Of a stretch of DNA of 64,000 nucleotides, positions 9,141 to 18,270 are shown in pieces. A program made the translations under genes and the position numbers. Source of the DNA: CAZSXU01 sp964610505 (GTDB lineage Bacteria; Arandabacterota; Arandabacteria; JAGLYR01); contig CAZSXU010000013.1 in the NCBI GenBank assembly GCA_964610505.1, positions 1-64,000 on the forward strand, in the 5' to 3' direction. How positions within the stretch are numbered: the first letter of the stretch is position 1; each line of letters opens with the position of its first letter. The notes beneath the pieces were generated by a model. The model was not told the origin of the DNA. It saw only the letters and a program-made list of their open reading frames with translations, and did not search any database.

Positions 9141-11321
9141 ATGCGACTACTCCGGCCTGCTTCCGCTCTGCCCTACGCTTTCGTCATCCTCCTCGTTGGA
9201 ATCATCTACTGGAAAGCCGTGTTCCTGGATCACCTGTTCCTCACCCAGGACCTGGGTCACAGCGACATGATGATGCACAGCTTCCCTGCCCGAGTGGAGC
9301 TGGGCCAGGCCCTTCGGGACGGCCATCTGCCTCTCTGGACGGACAGCGTGTTCCTGGGTTTCCCTATTGCGGCGGAAGGGCAGGCCGGCGTGTTCTATCC
9401 GCCCAATGCATTGTCCGGACTTCTTCCCGTCGCACGCGCCTATACCCTCACGACGATCCTGCATGTTGTTCTGGCTGGACTCTTCACGGTTCTTTATGCC
9501 CGCCGCCTCGGCCGGTCGCGCATCTCGGCCGCTCTCGCGGGGACCGTCATGGTCCTCTCCGCCTACATGGTAACCCATCTGAAACACGTCAATCTCATTG
9601 CGTCGACGGCATGGATCCCGCTCGCCTTCTGCCTGGTGGAGCGATGGGCGGAGCGGATCGATGAGTGGCGGGCGGGGCTCTGGCTGGGCCTCCTCCTCGC
9701 TCTGTGTATCCTCGCCGGTCACGTCCAGACCGCCTACTACGGACTGCTCGTCATGTCCGTGTATTTATTGGCGGTGACGACGAGTGCGGGAATCAAACGG
9801 CGGTCCTGGAGTCCGGTTCGAAGGGGTGCAGCCGTATGGGGCATGATGGTGGTTGTCGGGATCGGGCTTTCGGCCGTTCAGACTCTTCCCACCTACGAAT
9901 ACATGCAGCTCGGGACCCGATCGACAGGACTCACTTATGCAGAGGCCACCGAGTTCGAATACAACCTCCCGGACCTGCAGATGTACGTCGATCCATACTG
10001 CTACGGCGATCCGGGCCGCGCAACCTACCATGCCGAACGCGGAATCTACAGCGTGTTCTGGGAAAACTGCGGGTATGTAGGCCTGGTTCCGCTGTTCCTG
10101 GCCCTCCTGGGAGGGGTCCTTTGCTGGCGGCAGCGCAGAGTCAGGTTTCTGGTCGGCCTGGCCGGACTCTCGATCCTGTTGGCTCTCGGAAGGGGGAGCC
10201 CGGTGCACGCGTTTTTCTTCCATGTGATTCCCGGGTTCGATCGCTTCCGGTTTCCCCAACGGTTCCTCCTGTATGCAACGATGTCCATCGCCGTCCTGTC
10301 CGCCTACGGACTCGACTGGCTGGCCCATCGTGTGAACCGCCGCAACTGGGCACTACCTCTGGTCAAAACCCTGGCCGTGATCCTGACTGTATCGGACCTC
10401 TTTGCTTTCGGCTACCGGCACAATCCGACGGAACCCGCCGATCTCTGGCTGGACAAACCCGAATCGGTTCGCTTTCTGGAAGCCGATCCGACCCAGTACC
10501 GGATCTGGAGTCCGAACGCCACCGCCCTACATCTCCTGGCGTACGGGAGGGCCGAAGGCTGGAAGGGAGATCTCACTCCCTACGCCGATCACCGGAACGT
10601 GTTGCAGCCCAATTTCAATGCAGTGTTCGGAGTGCCGTCGCTCGGAGCCTATTTCCCCGTGATCCCCAGGCGGTTTTCGGATGAGGCCGTCGGTCTTACC
10701 CTGAAACCCCCGATGCTGGGGCGGATCCTGAGTGTATACAACGTCAAGTACGTTCTCGTGGGCGGCGAGATTCACGACCCTCAGATGATTCTCCGGGCCA
10801 GCACGCCGGGAAACGTGAGCATCTATGAGAACCTGGAGGTGTTGCCGAGAGCAAGGGTAGTGCCCTGGGCCGTCGGGGTGCCGAGTCCGGAACACGCTCT
10901 GGCGGAGATCACCGGATCGCATTTTGATCCGGTGAAGACGGTTGCACTCCAGGGTTGGAGCGGGAAGCGAGACGAGACGTTCTCAGAGGGTTCCCGCGTG
11001 AACGAGGTGTACCGGCGGGAAGGTCTTGTCGAACTCGAAGTCTTCATGAAGGACCGCGGGTTTCTGGTCCTGGCCGACGCGTTCTACCCCGGTTGGGAGG
11101 TACGGGTCAACGGCGAGAAGGGCGACATTCTCCAGGCAAACGGTGTCTGCCGCGCCGTGGAACTTCCTCGGGGCGAACATCGAGTGGTGTTTCGGTATCG
11201 GCCGAAGTCTTTCCTCCTCGGTCTTGTTGTGACGATGATCTTTCTGGCGATTGTAGGGGGGATGCTCGCAGCAAGGCCGTGGAGCAAGTCGGGCGGCCGG
11301 TTGCGGAAGAGTACACCATAG
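9141..11321 (+). CDS. YfhO-family polytopic membrane protein
   Basis: About 726 residues; a GTG six bases upstream (9135) is an alternative start. The protein resembles the bacterial YfhO family. Members are GT-C-fold membrane proteins, and Gram-positive YfhO has been linked to glycosylation of cell-wall polymers. Hydrophobic segments begin at residue 13 and continue to about 410. The first outer loop has the family pattern LTQDLGHSDMMMHSFP and LWTDSVFLGFPIAAEGQAG. The last 300 residues form a soluble beta-rich domain (YPGWEVRVNGEKGDI) followed by one TM helix. It is probably envelope glycan assembly. Another polytopic protein gene follows 141 bases later. Confidence 0.8.
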   Translation: MRLLRPASALPYAFVILLVGIIYWKAVFLDHLFLTQDLGHSDMMMHSFPARVELGQALRDGHLPLWTDSVFLGFPIAAEGQAGVFYPPNALSGLLPVARAYTLTTILHVVLAGLFTVLYARRLGRSRISAALAGTVMVLSAYMVTHLKHVNLIASTAWIPLAFCLVERWAERIDEWRAGLWLGLLLALCILAGHVQTAYYGLLVMSVYLLAVTTSAGIKRRSWSPVRRGAAVWGMMVVVGIGLSAVQTLPTYEYMQLGTRSTGLTYAEATEFEYNLPDLQMYVDPYCYGDPGRATYHAERGIYSVFWENCGYVGLVPLFLALLGGVLCWRQRRVRFLVGLAGLSILLALGRGSPVHAFFFHVIPGFDRFRFPQRFLLYATMSIAVLSAYGLDWLAHRVNRRNWALPLVKTLAVILTVSDLFAFGYRHNPTEPADLWLDKPESVRFLEADPTQYRIWSPNATALHLLAYGRAEGWKGDLTPYADHRNVLQPNFNAVFGVPSLGAYFPVIPRRFSDEAVGLTLKPPMLGRILSVYNVKYVLVGGEIHDPQMILRASTPGNVSIYENLEVLPRARVVPWAVGVPSPEHALAEITGSHFDPVKTVALQGWSGKRDETFSEGSRVNEVYRREGLVELEVFMKDRGFLVLADAFYPGWEVRVNGEKGDILQANGVCRAVELPRGEHRVVFRYRPKSFLLGLVVTMIFLAIVGGMLAARPWSKSGGRLRKSTP

Positions 11322-11362
11322 AAAGCACAGGGGGATGGATCTGTCGAGGGAGCAAAAGCACA

Positions 11363-11391
11363 TTGACAGAGTCCCTCCGTCTCTCCAGACT
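11363..11391 (+). promoter_or_regulatory. Possible promoter for the GT-C-like protein
   Basis: A perfect TTGACA at 11363-11368, a 17-base spacer and CAGACT at 11386-11391. The -10 is weak against TATAAT but resembles the CAGAGT/TAGAGT found at other genes in this window. Confidence 0.3.
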
Positions 11392-11462
11392 TCGAATCCG
11401 ACAAAGGGGACGATGCGTTTACGCTACTTCATCACGGCCTGGATAAGCGGACACCTTAAGCC

Positions 11463-13022
11463 ATGAACTCGGTTCGCAGTCAGATGATCTTCAGGACCGA
11501 TTCCCTGATTGCCGTAGTCTTTTCGCTGGGAATCGTCTTTTCTATCTTCATGCAGTTCCAGATCCGGGACGACGTCTTCTACGGCGGTGATGCCGGGCTC
11601 AAGTACCTGATGGTCCGGCAGTACGCCGAGGGGAACTTCTCCGTATGCCTTCACCTGGACCGCCCGGCGTGGATTCGGGAGACCTGGGATCAGGGTTCGT
11701 ACCCGTTTGGGCCGCCCTTCGTATATCCCACGGAAAAGGGACCCGTGGTCGTGTTCCCGTTTCTGTTTCAGCTACTGAGCATCCCATTCTACGCCCTCTT
11801 CGGTTACCGAGGCCTCTATGTCATCCCCGTACTTTCCCTCTGGCTTCTCTGGTGGCGATTTCTTGTCACCTGCAGGATCCTTGATCTGAAACCCGCCACC
11901 GCGGGTTTCGGACTTGCCGCCGTAGTCTTCGCGTCTCCCCTGACTCTCTTCGGAGCCATTTACTGGGAGCACACCCTGGCGGTGTTGCTGATCTTCCTGG
12001 GGATGGAGTTCGTGGTCAGATCGTGGTCGGGCGGTGTCTCGCCGTGGAGGGCGGCGCTTTACGGTGCGCTGAGTGCTCTGGCCGTCGGTCTTCGCCCCGA
12101 GACGACCCTGTTTGTTCTTCCCCTTCTCGCGAGCTTTCTGTTCCTCTACCTTCGCCATAGAAGAAGGGCGTTTCTCTTCTTCCTCGGTGGATCGGTGATC
12201 GTGCTCGGGTTGCTCCTGTCGGCCAACCAGATCCTCTATGGCCACATCCTGGGGCCGCGAAGTCTGCAGCTACAGAGCAGCATTCCCGTGGCCGAACGAT
12301 GGGTGGCCATCAAACGCGTCTTCTTCGCCGTCCAACTCCATCTGTTCGGTAAGTTCCCGATGACGTTCGCGTTTCTTGCGGCGATTCCCGGCCTCTTTGT
12401 TCCCGGACGGCGCCCCGCCGTCCGGCTGCTCGTAGGCCTGACGTTCGTCTTTCTGCTGACCGTGGCCGTCGTTCTGCCCAACGATGGAGGAAAACAATGG
12501 GGGCCTCGATACCTGTTGATTGCATTCCCCGTCATCGTCCTGGCTTCTGCGATCGAGCTGCAGCGCCTCATGACGGGAGGGCGCAGAATGGTCGGGATCG
12601 TATACGGGATAGTGGTTCTGGCGGCTTTCTGTGTTGGGTTGGCGTCAAACACGTATTTTGGGAGCCGGCACCTGGCGGACGACTACGCGAACCGGATCCA
12701 CCCGGGACTGGTGGAACTCAGACACACCGACGTCGAGCATATCGTGGCCGTTCACCCGTACATCGTCCTGGAGTTGGCCGCCGCTCACGAGGACCGGACG
12801 TTCTTCCTGGCGAGAGACCGAGAGTCCCTCCAGAAAGTCGCGAGCGCCTTTCGGGAAAACGGCGTCGAGGAGTTTCTTTATCTCACACGTCCCGGTCGAA
12901 TCGGACCGGAGGGATGGATTACGTGGGGGGACGATGCTCTCGGTCCCATGGCCGTTCACTTGGAGAGCTTCGGCGTCCACGGTGATTATGAGTTCTTTCG
13001 AGGGCGGATTCGTTCCTCCTGA
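11463..13022 (+). CDS. Polytopic GT-C-like membrane protein
   Basis: 519 residues with about ten hydrophobic helices between residues 10 and 390 and a soluble C-terminal part of about 120 residues. The loop after the first helix has adjacent acidic residues (FQIRDDVFYGGDAGLKYL), which is where GT-C glycosyltransferases of the PMT/ArnT type keep catalytic Asp. A later YWEHTLAVLLIFLGMEF helix is also typical. I infer a lipid-linked sugar transferase or a relative, but cannot name a substrate. It follows the YfhO-type protein on the same strand, so both may decorate envelope glycans. No cytoplasmic glycosyltransferase is nearby. Confidence 0.65.
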   Translation: MNSVRSQMIFRTDSLIAVVFSLGIVFSIFMQFQIRDDVFYGGDAGLKYLMVRQYAEGNFSVCLHLDRPAWIRETWDQGSYPFGPPFVYPTEKGPVVVFPFLFQLLSIPFYALFGYRGLYVIPVLSLWLLWWRFLVTCRILDLKPATAGFGLAAVVFASPLTLFGAIYWEHTLAVLLIFLGMEFVVRSWSGGVSPWRAALYGALSALAVGLRPETTLFVLPLLASFLFLYLRHRRRAFLFFLGGSVIVLGLLLSANQILYGHILGPRSLQLQSSIPVAERWVAIKRVFFAVQLHLFGKFPMTFAFLAAIPGLFVPGRRPAVRLLVGLTFVFLLTVAVVLPNDGGKQWGPRYLLIAFPVIVLASAIELQRLMTGGRRMVGIVYGIVVLAAFCVGLASNTYFGSRHLADDYANRIHPGLVELRHTDVEHIVAVHPYIVLELAAAHEDRTFFLARDRESLQKVASAFRENGVEEFLYLTRPGRIGPEGWITWGDDALGPMAVHLESFGVHGDYEFFRGRIRSS

Positions 13023-13093
13023 TTCCGGTTCGTTGCCCTTGCAGCCTGAGGGTGTGAAGCGAGTGGGGGGTCGTTCGGGTCCGTCTTGGCCGT

Positions 13094-14569
13094 CTACCGG
13101 CGTGATCTTCCGAAATCGATGAACCCTCTTTCGACGTCCGTGTCGAGGAGCTCCACGCGAAGCCGGTCGCCCACATCCACTCCACGCGCCCCGCGCACAA
13201 GCATCCCTTCCACCGGCAAGTCCAGGATTCTCACCCACGTCCCCTTCGGCGAGGCACCCGTCACGACCGCGTCGAACCTATCGCCGATCCTCTTCTCGAG
13301 AAGCAGTGCGGCGGCGGCCTTTCCGACCTGGCGTTCCACCTTGTCGGCGTCGTCCTCCTTGCGGGTGCAGTGACGAGCCAGATGGAACAGATCGTCATCG
13401 CCGTACGGGGCCGGCGTCCCCGCCAGTGCCGCCTTCAGAAGACGTTGGGTAATCAAATCCGGGAATCGGCGGTTGGGCGCCGTTGAGTGCGCATAGTCCC
13501 TAACCGCCAGCCCGAAGTGACCCGTGGAGGATTCTCCCGGGGATTTAACGGTGTATTCGCCGGCGCCCATCAGTTTGACGACGGTCAGCGAAAGATCGGG
13601 GAAGCGGAGGGGATCGGCCGCCCTCTCGGCGTCCAGAAACTCCGCAAGCGCCAGGGAGTCGGGCTTCTCGGGAAGGTGCGCGCCGAGATCCGACGCGAGA
13701 TCGACAATCCGTTCCCAGCGCTTCGGCGTGCGAACCACGCGCCTGAGTGAAGTCCTCCCCCTGGATTCGAGGAAGAGCGCAGTTACCCCGTTGGCGGCGA
13801 TCATGAAATCTTCGATAAGCTCTCGGGCCCGGTTTTTCCGGTCCACCTCCAGATCCAGAATCCGGTTCCCGTCGAACACCGGACGTCCCCGGAGGGTCTC
13901 CAGGTCGAGCGCGCCGTGTTCATGACGACGTTGTTTGAGGTTCTGGGCAACGCGGTCCTGGAGACGAAGGTTCTCTTCCAGACCCTCGACGGCCGCGACC
14001 GCATCGGGCACCGGCCCGGCACCTTCCAACCATTCCGCGATACCGTTGTAGGCCAGCTTTGCCCGGTTTCGAACGGTCGCCGCGTACACGTCGGAACTCT
14101 CAACCGACCCGTCTCGGCCGACGGCCATATCGACGATGATGGCCCCGCGATCCTCATCGGGTCCCAGTGAGGTCAGTCCGTACGACAGTGCTTCCGGGAG
14201 CATAGGAAAGATCTGTGCGGCCGTGTACACCGAGGTCGTGTTGTGACGGGCATGGTCGTCGACCGGCCGGTCCTTTTCGACGAGGCTGTCTACATCGGCG
14301 ATCGCGACGCGGATTCTCGCGGCGCCACTCTCCAGCGGCTCGGCGACGGTTAACTGGTCCAGATCCATCGAGTCATCGTTGTCAATCGATGTCCAGAGGA
14401 GATTCCGAAGGTCTTGCCTGGATTCGTTCCCCGGGCCGAGAGGGGCGGGAGTCGACGCGAGATCGGAGAGCACCTCGGGGGAGAAATCGCTCAATAGCCC
14501 TCGTTCGGCCATCGCCCGCCGGGCGATCCGTTGCAGTCTGGCGCGGTGTCCCTCTTCGTTCCTACTCAT
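13094..14569 (-). CDS. RNB-domain ribonuclease (RNase II/R family)
   Basis: 491 residues. RNB enzymes degrade RNA processively 3' to 5' with a metal held by four aspartates. The signature SIDNDDSMDLDQ near residue 61 is that site, followed by VAIADVDSLV and by LFLESRGRTSLRRVVRTPKRW, which resembles the family's downstream core. HFGLAVRDYAHSTAPNRRFPDL is clear RNB motif III. The C-terminus is a short S1/OB-like strand set. There are no cold-shock domains at the N-terminus, so it is shorter than E. coli RNase R (about 800) and RNase II (about 640). This matches the compact RNB proteins of other phyla. It stands alone, convergent with the preceding gene. Confidence 0.88.
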   Translation of the reverse strand: MSRNEEGHRARLQRIARRAMAERGLLSDFSPEVLSDLASTPAPLGPGNESRQDLRNLLWTSIDNDDSMDLDQLTVAEPLESGAARIRVAIADVDSLVEKDRPVDDHARHNTTSVYTAAQIFPMLPEALSYGLTSLGPDEDRGAIIVDMAVGRDGSVESSDVYAATVRNRAKLAYNGIAEWLEGAGPVPDAVAAVEGLEENLRLQDRVAQNLKQRRHEHGALDLETLRGRPVFDGNRILDLEVDRKNRARELIEDFMIAANGVTALFLESRGRTSLRRVVRTPKRWERIVDLASDLGAHLPEKPDSLALAEFLDAERAADPLRFPDLSLTVVKLMGAGEYTVKSPGESSTGHFGLAVRDYAHSTAPNRRFPDLITQRLLKAALAGTPAPYGDDDLFHLARHCTRKEDDADKVERQVGKAAAALLLEKRIGDRFDAVVTGASPKGTWVRILDLPVEGMLVRGARGVDVGDRLRVELLDTDVERGFIDFGRSRR

Positions 14570-14819
14570 GCTGCCATTGTGCCTCCGCTTCGGGAGATTG
14601 ACAAGGAAAAGAAGCGCCCCGGGTTCCTGGAATTCGCCCGCCGGTCCCCCGCGCGGCCCGCATCCGGCGAACAGAGGGGCCGCCTCCCGGCGGCCCCCGC
14701 ACCGCGCACATTCTTACACTCCCCGCGGATTTCGCCGTCCCCGGAAGGCAAAATGACTCGAGAGACGCGTTGGAAAGTGCTACATTGGCTGTGTTCTTTA
14801 TTAGAGAAGCAGAAAGGCC

Positions 14820-14892
14820 AAGAAGCAGATCCCGGATTACACACCATGAGAACCACCAACTTCTTCGCGTCGATCTGCTTCTCTTTTTTTTT
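14820..14892 (+). ncRNA. Candidate small RNA end or long-loop terminator
   Basis: AGAAGCAGATC near 14821-14831 pairs exactly with GATCTGCTTCT (14872-14882), leaving a 40-base loop, and is followed by nine T (14884-14892). It lies in a 440-base stretch between two minus-strand genes, where nothing else is seen. The shape fits the 3' end of a plus-strand small RNA. No promoter is clear, so this is tentative. Confidence 0.3.
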
Positions 14893-15012
14893 CGGTTCCT
14901 CAGCCCGGTGCAGCCGTAACCCTCCCGCCGTTGCAGGAATTCCTCTCCCATGCTGGATGGCTCCGAGCAGGACGCGTGCGTGACCGCCGTGTTTCCTTGG
15001 CGCCTTGACGGA

Positions 15013-15741
15013 TCAAGCCCGGATCTGCAGCTCTTCGGTGAGATCGGTCAGGGGCGGCGTGAAATCCTCTCCGAAGATTTCGAAATACAGGCGGTCGCCG
15101 ATGGTTTCGATGACCTGTGATTTCTCGATTGTCTCCCGGTACGTGGCGTAGCATCGTAGCGCTTTCTTCATCGCCTCGATATCTTCCCCTCGGAGAGGGA
15201 TGACGCAGTCGATGAGCGCTCCCTCGGTTCGCTTAAGGCGGGCCGTTCCGTCCGGTCCCCACGTCGGTTCTCCGCTGTCCGGAAGCGTGACGAAGGCCAG
15301 CCGTCTAAGGAAATCCGCCCCGGCGTCCGTCATCTCCAGATAGACTCTCTTGACCACGGCATGGATCACCACGTGGTCATGAAACCCGGTCACGCCATGG
15401 ACGGGATAGCTGACGACGATGTTCGGTTTGATCTCCTCGATATGCCTCCGGACCGCATGCTCCAGCTCTCGAGGATCGATCTCCTTGAGCCCACCGTCGG
15501 GGAAATCGAGCACGGTCATGCCGGTAAGGCCCAGCGCCTTTTCGACCTCCAGCATTTCCCGGTACCTCACCTCGCCCATTTCATCGACGGTGAGTCCCAG
15601 CTTGTGGCGCTCTTGCGTGGCCCCGCCCTTCGTCAAGGTCAGGAGATATGCCTCGTGTCCATCCCGGAGTTGTGAGTGGACGGCGGCGGCCGGACCGAAG
15701 GATTCGTCATCCGGGTGCGGGAAGATGTACAGAAGTCTCAT
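15013..15741 (-). CDS. PIG-L/LmbE-type zinc deacetylase
   Basis: 242 residues from the ATG at 15741, which overlaps the upstream stop as ATGA. PIG-L enzymes remove acetyl groups from N-acetylglucosamine-type substrates, as in bacillithiol, mycothiol or glycolipid pathways. The zinc motif PHPDDESFG is at residues 8-16. The second motif FHDHVVIHAVV follows near residue 120, as in BshB-type proteins. No signal peptide is seen, so it is cytoplasmic. No bshA or bshC is nearby, so bacillithiol synthesis cannot be claimed. Translational coupling to the Sel1/C39-like protein suggests a shared but unknown pathway. Confidence 0.9.
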   Translation of the reverse strand: MRLLYIFPHPDDESFGPAAAVHSQLRDGHEAYLLTLTKGGATQERHKLGLTVDEMGEVRYREMLEVEKALGLTGMTVLDFPDGGLKEIDPRELEHAVRRHIEEIKPNIVVSYPVHGVTGFHDHVVIHAVVKRVYLEMTDAGADFLRRLAFVTLPDSGEPTWGPDGTARLKRTEGALIDCVIPLRGEDIEAMKKALRCYATYRETIEKSQVIETIGDRLYFEIFGEDFTPPLTDLTEELQIRA

Positions 15742-17099
15742 GGTTTCTCCCGTGGGCCCTGGAGCGGCGCCCGGGAACCTTCGGCCGGAAGAGGAACAAA
15801 GAGTGCGCCGGTCCAATCGTAACGGTTGACGAGGGAGTAGGTGTCGATGATGTCCAGCAGCTTGGATGCTTTGAAGCGGTTTCTCCGGTTGTGGCTGTTG
15901 TAGATCATCTCATCGGTCTGAGGATTGTAGCCCACGACAAGGACGAAATGTTCCGCGGGGTAGAGGGCATGGGTCTCCGGGACAGCTTTGACGGCAAGGA
16001 TGACGGGGACGCCTCGAAGGACGGAGGCAATGATCTCGCCGTACAGAAAGCGCCGGTAAAGGGCCGTCCTTTCTTCAACCGGACTGGACTTGAAGAATGA
16101 CCGGACGAACCGCGGAATGAAGCTCAGAGACGGACGCCACATGGTGTCCCGGTAGTCCAGGCCATGGTTCTTCAGAACCCGGTGAAGTTCGTAGCAGTGG
16201 AGTCCGCGACTTGAGCCGGTGCCGATCTCATTGATGTCGACTTTCGTCAACTCGACCCCCCATGCTCGTAGGAGTGTCCAGAGACAGGCCTCGCCGCAGT
16301 CTCCTTCGTGGATCCGAAGCCTGGACCTCGGGGGAAGAAGCCCGGGGATCACTTGATCGCCCTCCCGGGGAATCCCCCGGTAGACATAGACGCCCTCCCG
16401 TGTGTCCTCCGACGCGGCAGGATATGTCTCCGCTCGGCGAAACCAGTAGCGGGCTGAATCGAGGTTCGCACCGTGACCTTCCCCGAGGAAGTAGATGTTT
16501 CCCAGGTTCTCCTGGGCGCGTACGTGTCCACCGGCGGCGGCGTGTCTGAACCAGCGGAATGCTCTTGCGGGGTCCCGTTCTCCACCCACACCATGCCTGG
16601 CATAGAAACCCGCGTAGTACTGGGCGCGCGGCAACCCGGCTTCCGCCGCCCGCTCCACCCAGTGCCGGGCGGAATCCGGGTGCGCCGGAATTGCCACTCC
16701 CAGGTTGAAGAGCAGACCCAGATTGGCCATCGCGTCCGGATCGCCTTCGGCCGCGCGCCGGCGCAGTCCGGGTGCGCTACGCTCGTAATATTCCCGCGCC
16801 CGAGCCGTATCGGTCTCCGCACCGTATCCCGCGCCGTGGATGGCCCCCAGGAAATACAGAGCAATGGGATCCTCGTCCGATGCGGCCGTTCCGAACCAGC
16901 GGATCGCCTCCCCATAGTCGACGCCGCCCTCCCGGCCGTAGAAGTACACGATGCCGGCGGCCACTTGCGCCCGCACGTCCCCCGCATGCGCCGTTTCCAG
17001 GAGAGCGTCGAAGTCTTCCGGGTAGGCTGCCGTTTCCACGGAGTCAGCTGCGCCCTGGAGAAGGATCAGGAGAAGGATGATGATGGCCTGACATAGCAT
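15738..17099 (-). CDS. Secreted Sel1-repeat protein with C39-like peptidase domain
   Basis: 453 residues. A signal peptide covers residues 1-19. Five Sel1-type repeats of about 36 residues fill positions 40-225 (for example AGIVYFYGREGGVDYGEAIR and LGNIYFLGEGHGANLDSARY). Residues 262-450 look like a papain-fold C39-like peptidase: Cys268 in GDCGEACLWTLL, His384 in AEHFVLVVGY and YNSHN near 400. C39-like domains cleave peptides, often after double glycine. Sel1 repeats bind partners, so this would be a protein-targeted peptidase outside the cytoplasm. It is the first gene of a two-gene unit with the PIG-L deacetylase (ATGA overlap). Confidence 0.75.
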   Translation of the reverse strand: MLCQAIIILLLILLQGAADSVETAAYPEDFDALLETAHAGDVRAQVAAGIVYFYGREGGVDYGEAIRWFGTAASDEDPIALYFLGAIHGAGYGAETDTARAREYYERSAPGLRRRAAEGDPDAMANLGLLFNLGVAIPAHPDSARHWVERAAEAGLPRAQYYAGFYARHGVGGERDPARAFRWFRHAAAGGHVRAQENLGNIYFLGEGHGANLDSARYWFRRAETYPAASEDTREGVYVYRGIPREGDQVIPGLLPPRSRLRIHEGDCGEACLWTLLRAWGVELTKVDINEIGTGSSRGLHCYELHRVLKNHGLDYRDTMWRPSLSFIPRFVRSFFKSSPVEERTALYRRFLYGEIIASVLRGVPVILAVKAVPETHALYPAEHFVLVVGYNPQTDEMIYNSHNRRNRFKASKLLDIIDTYSLVNRYDWTGALFVPLPAEGSRAPLQGPREKP

Positions 17100-17276
17100 A
17101 TGGAACCTCCGGAAGGTTGCGTTCGCCGATCATTCTAGCCGACCCGGTCCGCAGGGGCAATTGCCGATGGGTACCCATCGCTCCGAAGGGAATCCTCCGC
17201 CTCTTCGGTGGTCTCCCGGACGACCGGCTCCGCGGACCCACGGCGGCCTCTCGCCTCCTGTGCATGGACTTTCCAC

Positions 17277-17305
17277 TTGACACCGGGTGCCCGGCATCCC
17301 AGAGT
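17277..17305 (+). promoter_or_regulatory. Possible promoter for the beta-barrel gene
   Basis: TTGACA at 17277-17282, 17 bases, then CAGAGT at 17300-17305. It would give a leader of about 50 bases. Confidence 0.4.
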
Positions 17306-17361
17306 CTATCCGGTATCCAGAAAACTTGGCTCAGAAGCTTCTCTCAGAAGGGAGGAAGAGC

Positions 17362-18258
17362 ATGATCCTTCGAAGAAACTGGCCGGCGGCTCTGGTGTGC
17401 TTGGCCGTCTGCCTGGCGCCGGCGCCCGTCCTCGCCCAGCTGTCGGACAACCTAGGCGGGCTCACGGACGCAAACGTAGCGGGTTACCTGGGTCCGCTCA
17501 ACACCGGTCTCTCCGGAACGATGAATTCGGCCATCTTCCGCACCGGGAATGTGCCGACGGTGGGCTTTAATTTCTCGATCGGCCTGGTCGCCATGGCCAT
17601 CGGCTACGACGATGAGGACAAGACCTACCTGCCCGCGGATCCGCCGGGTTTCACCAGCCTGGTGCCGACGAAGGTTCCCACCGTGGTCGGGGATCCGACG
17701 GGGGTCATCGTCGAGGGACAGAGTTCCCTGGCGCAGCTGTACCCCGGCGGTTTCAACCTGGACGGATTTGAAATCGCGGTACCCGAGCTCTCGATCGGCT
17801 CATTCTTCGGGACGCGGGTTCTCATCCGCTACATCGGGCTGGATCTCGGGGACTCCGAGTTCGGCGAGTTCAAGTACATCGGATACGGCGCCCAGCACTC
17901 GATCTCCCAATGGCTGCCGCTTCTTCCGATTGACGTGGCCGCCGGGTTCTTCATGCAGGGATTCGAAATCGGAGACGACGTGGTCAAGGCGAGCGCCACG
18001 CATCTCAATGTGACGGCGAGCAAGCAGTTCACCATTCTCCAGCCCTACGTTGGACTGGGATACGATTCCATCGAGTTGGACGCGAAGTATGTGGACGAGG
18101 AGCATCCGGATCTGTCCTTCGATCTCACCCTCGATAAGGAAACCAACATGCATCTCACGGCCGGCGTGCTTGCCAAGCTCACGCCCGTGAACGTGTTCCT
18201 CGAGCTGAACTCCGGGGCCGCCACCGGTGTCGCCCTGGGCTTACACTTCGGGATGTAG
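17362..18258 (+). CDS. Predicted outer-membrane beta-barrel protein
   Basis: 298 residues from the ATG at 17362, preceded by GGGAGGA. A signal peptide covers about residues 1-25 (LVCLAVCLAPAPVLAQ). The mature part alternates polar and hydrophobic residues in strands such as TRVLIRYIGLDLGD, PIDVAAGFFMQGFEIGD and LQPYVGLGYDSIELD. It ends in a strand with a terminal hydrophobic/aromatic pattern (TGVALGLHFGM), typical of outer-membrane barrels. I see no specific family that fixes a substrate. The following gene starts 12 bases later, so the two form an operon, probably an envelope pair. Confidence 0.7.
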   Translation: MILRRNWPAALVCLAVCLAPAPVLAQLSDNLGGLTDANVAGYLGPLNTGLSGTMNSAIFRTGNVPTVGFNFSIGLVAMAIGYDDEDKTYLPADPPGFTSLVPTKVPTVVGDPTGVIVEGQSSLAQLYPGGFNLDGFEIAVPELSIGSFFGTRVLIRYIGLDLGDSEFGEFKYIGYGAQHSISQWLPLLPIDVAAGFFMQGFEIGDDVVKASATHLNVTASKQFTILQPYVGLGYDSIELDAKYVDEEHPDLSFDLTLDKETNMHLTAGVLAKLTPVNVFLELNSGAATGVALGLHFGM

Positions 18259-18270
18259 GAGGTTCTGACC

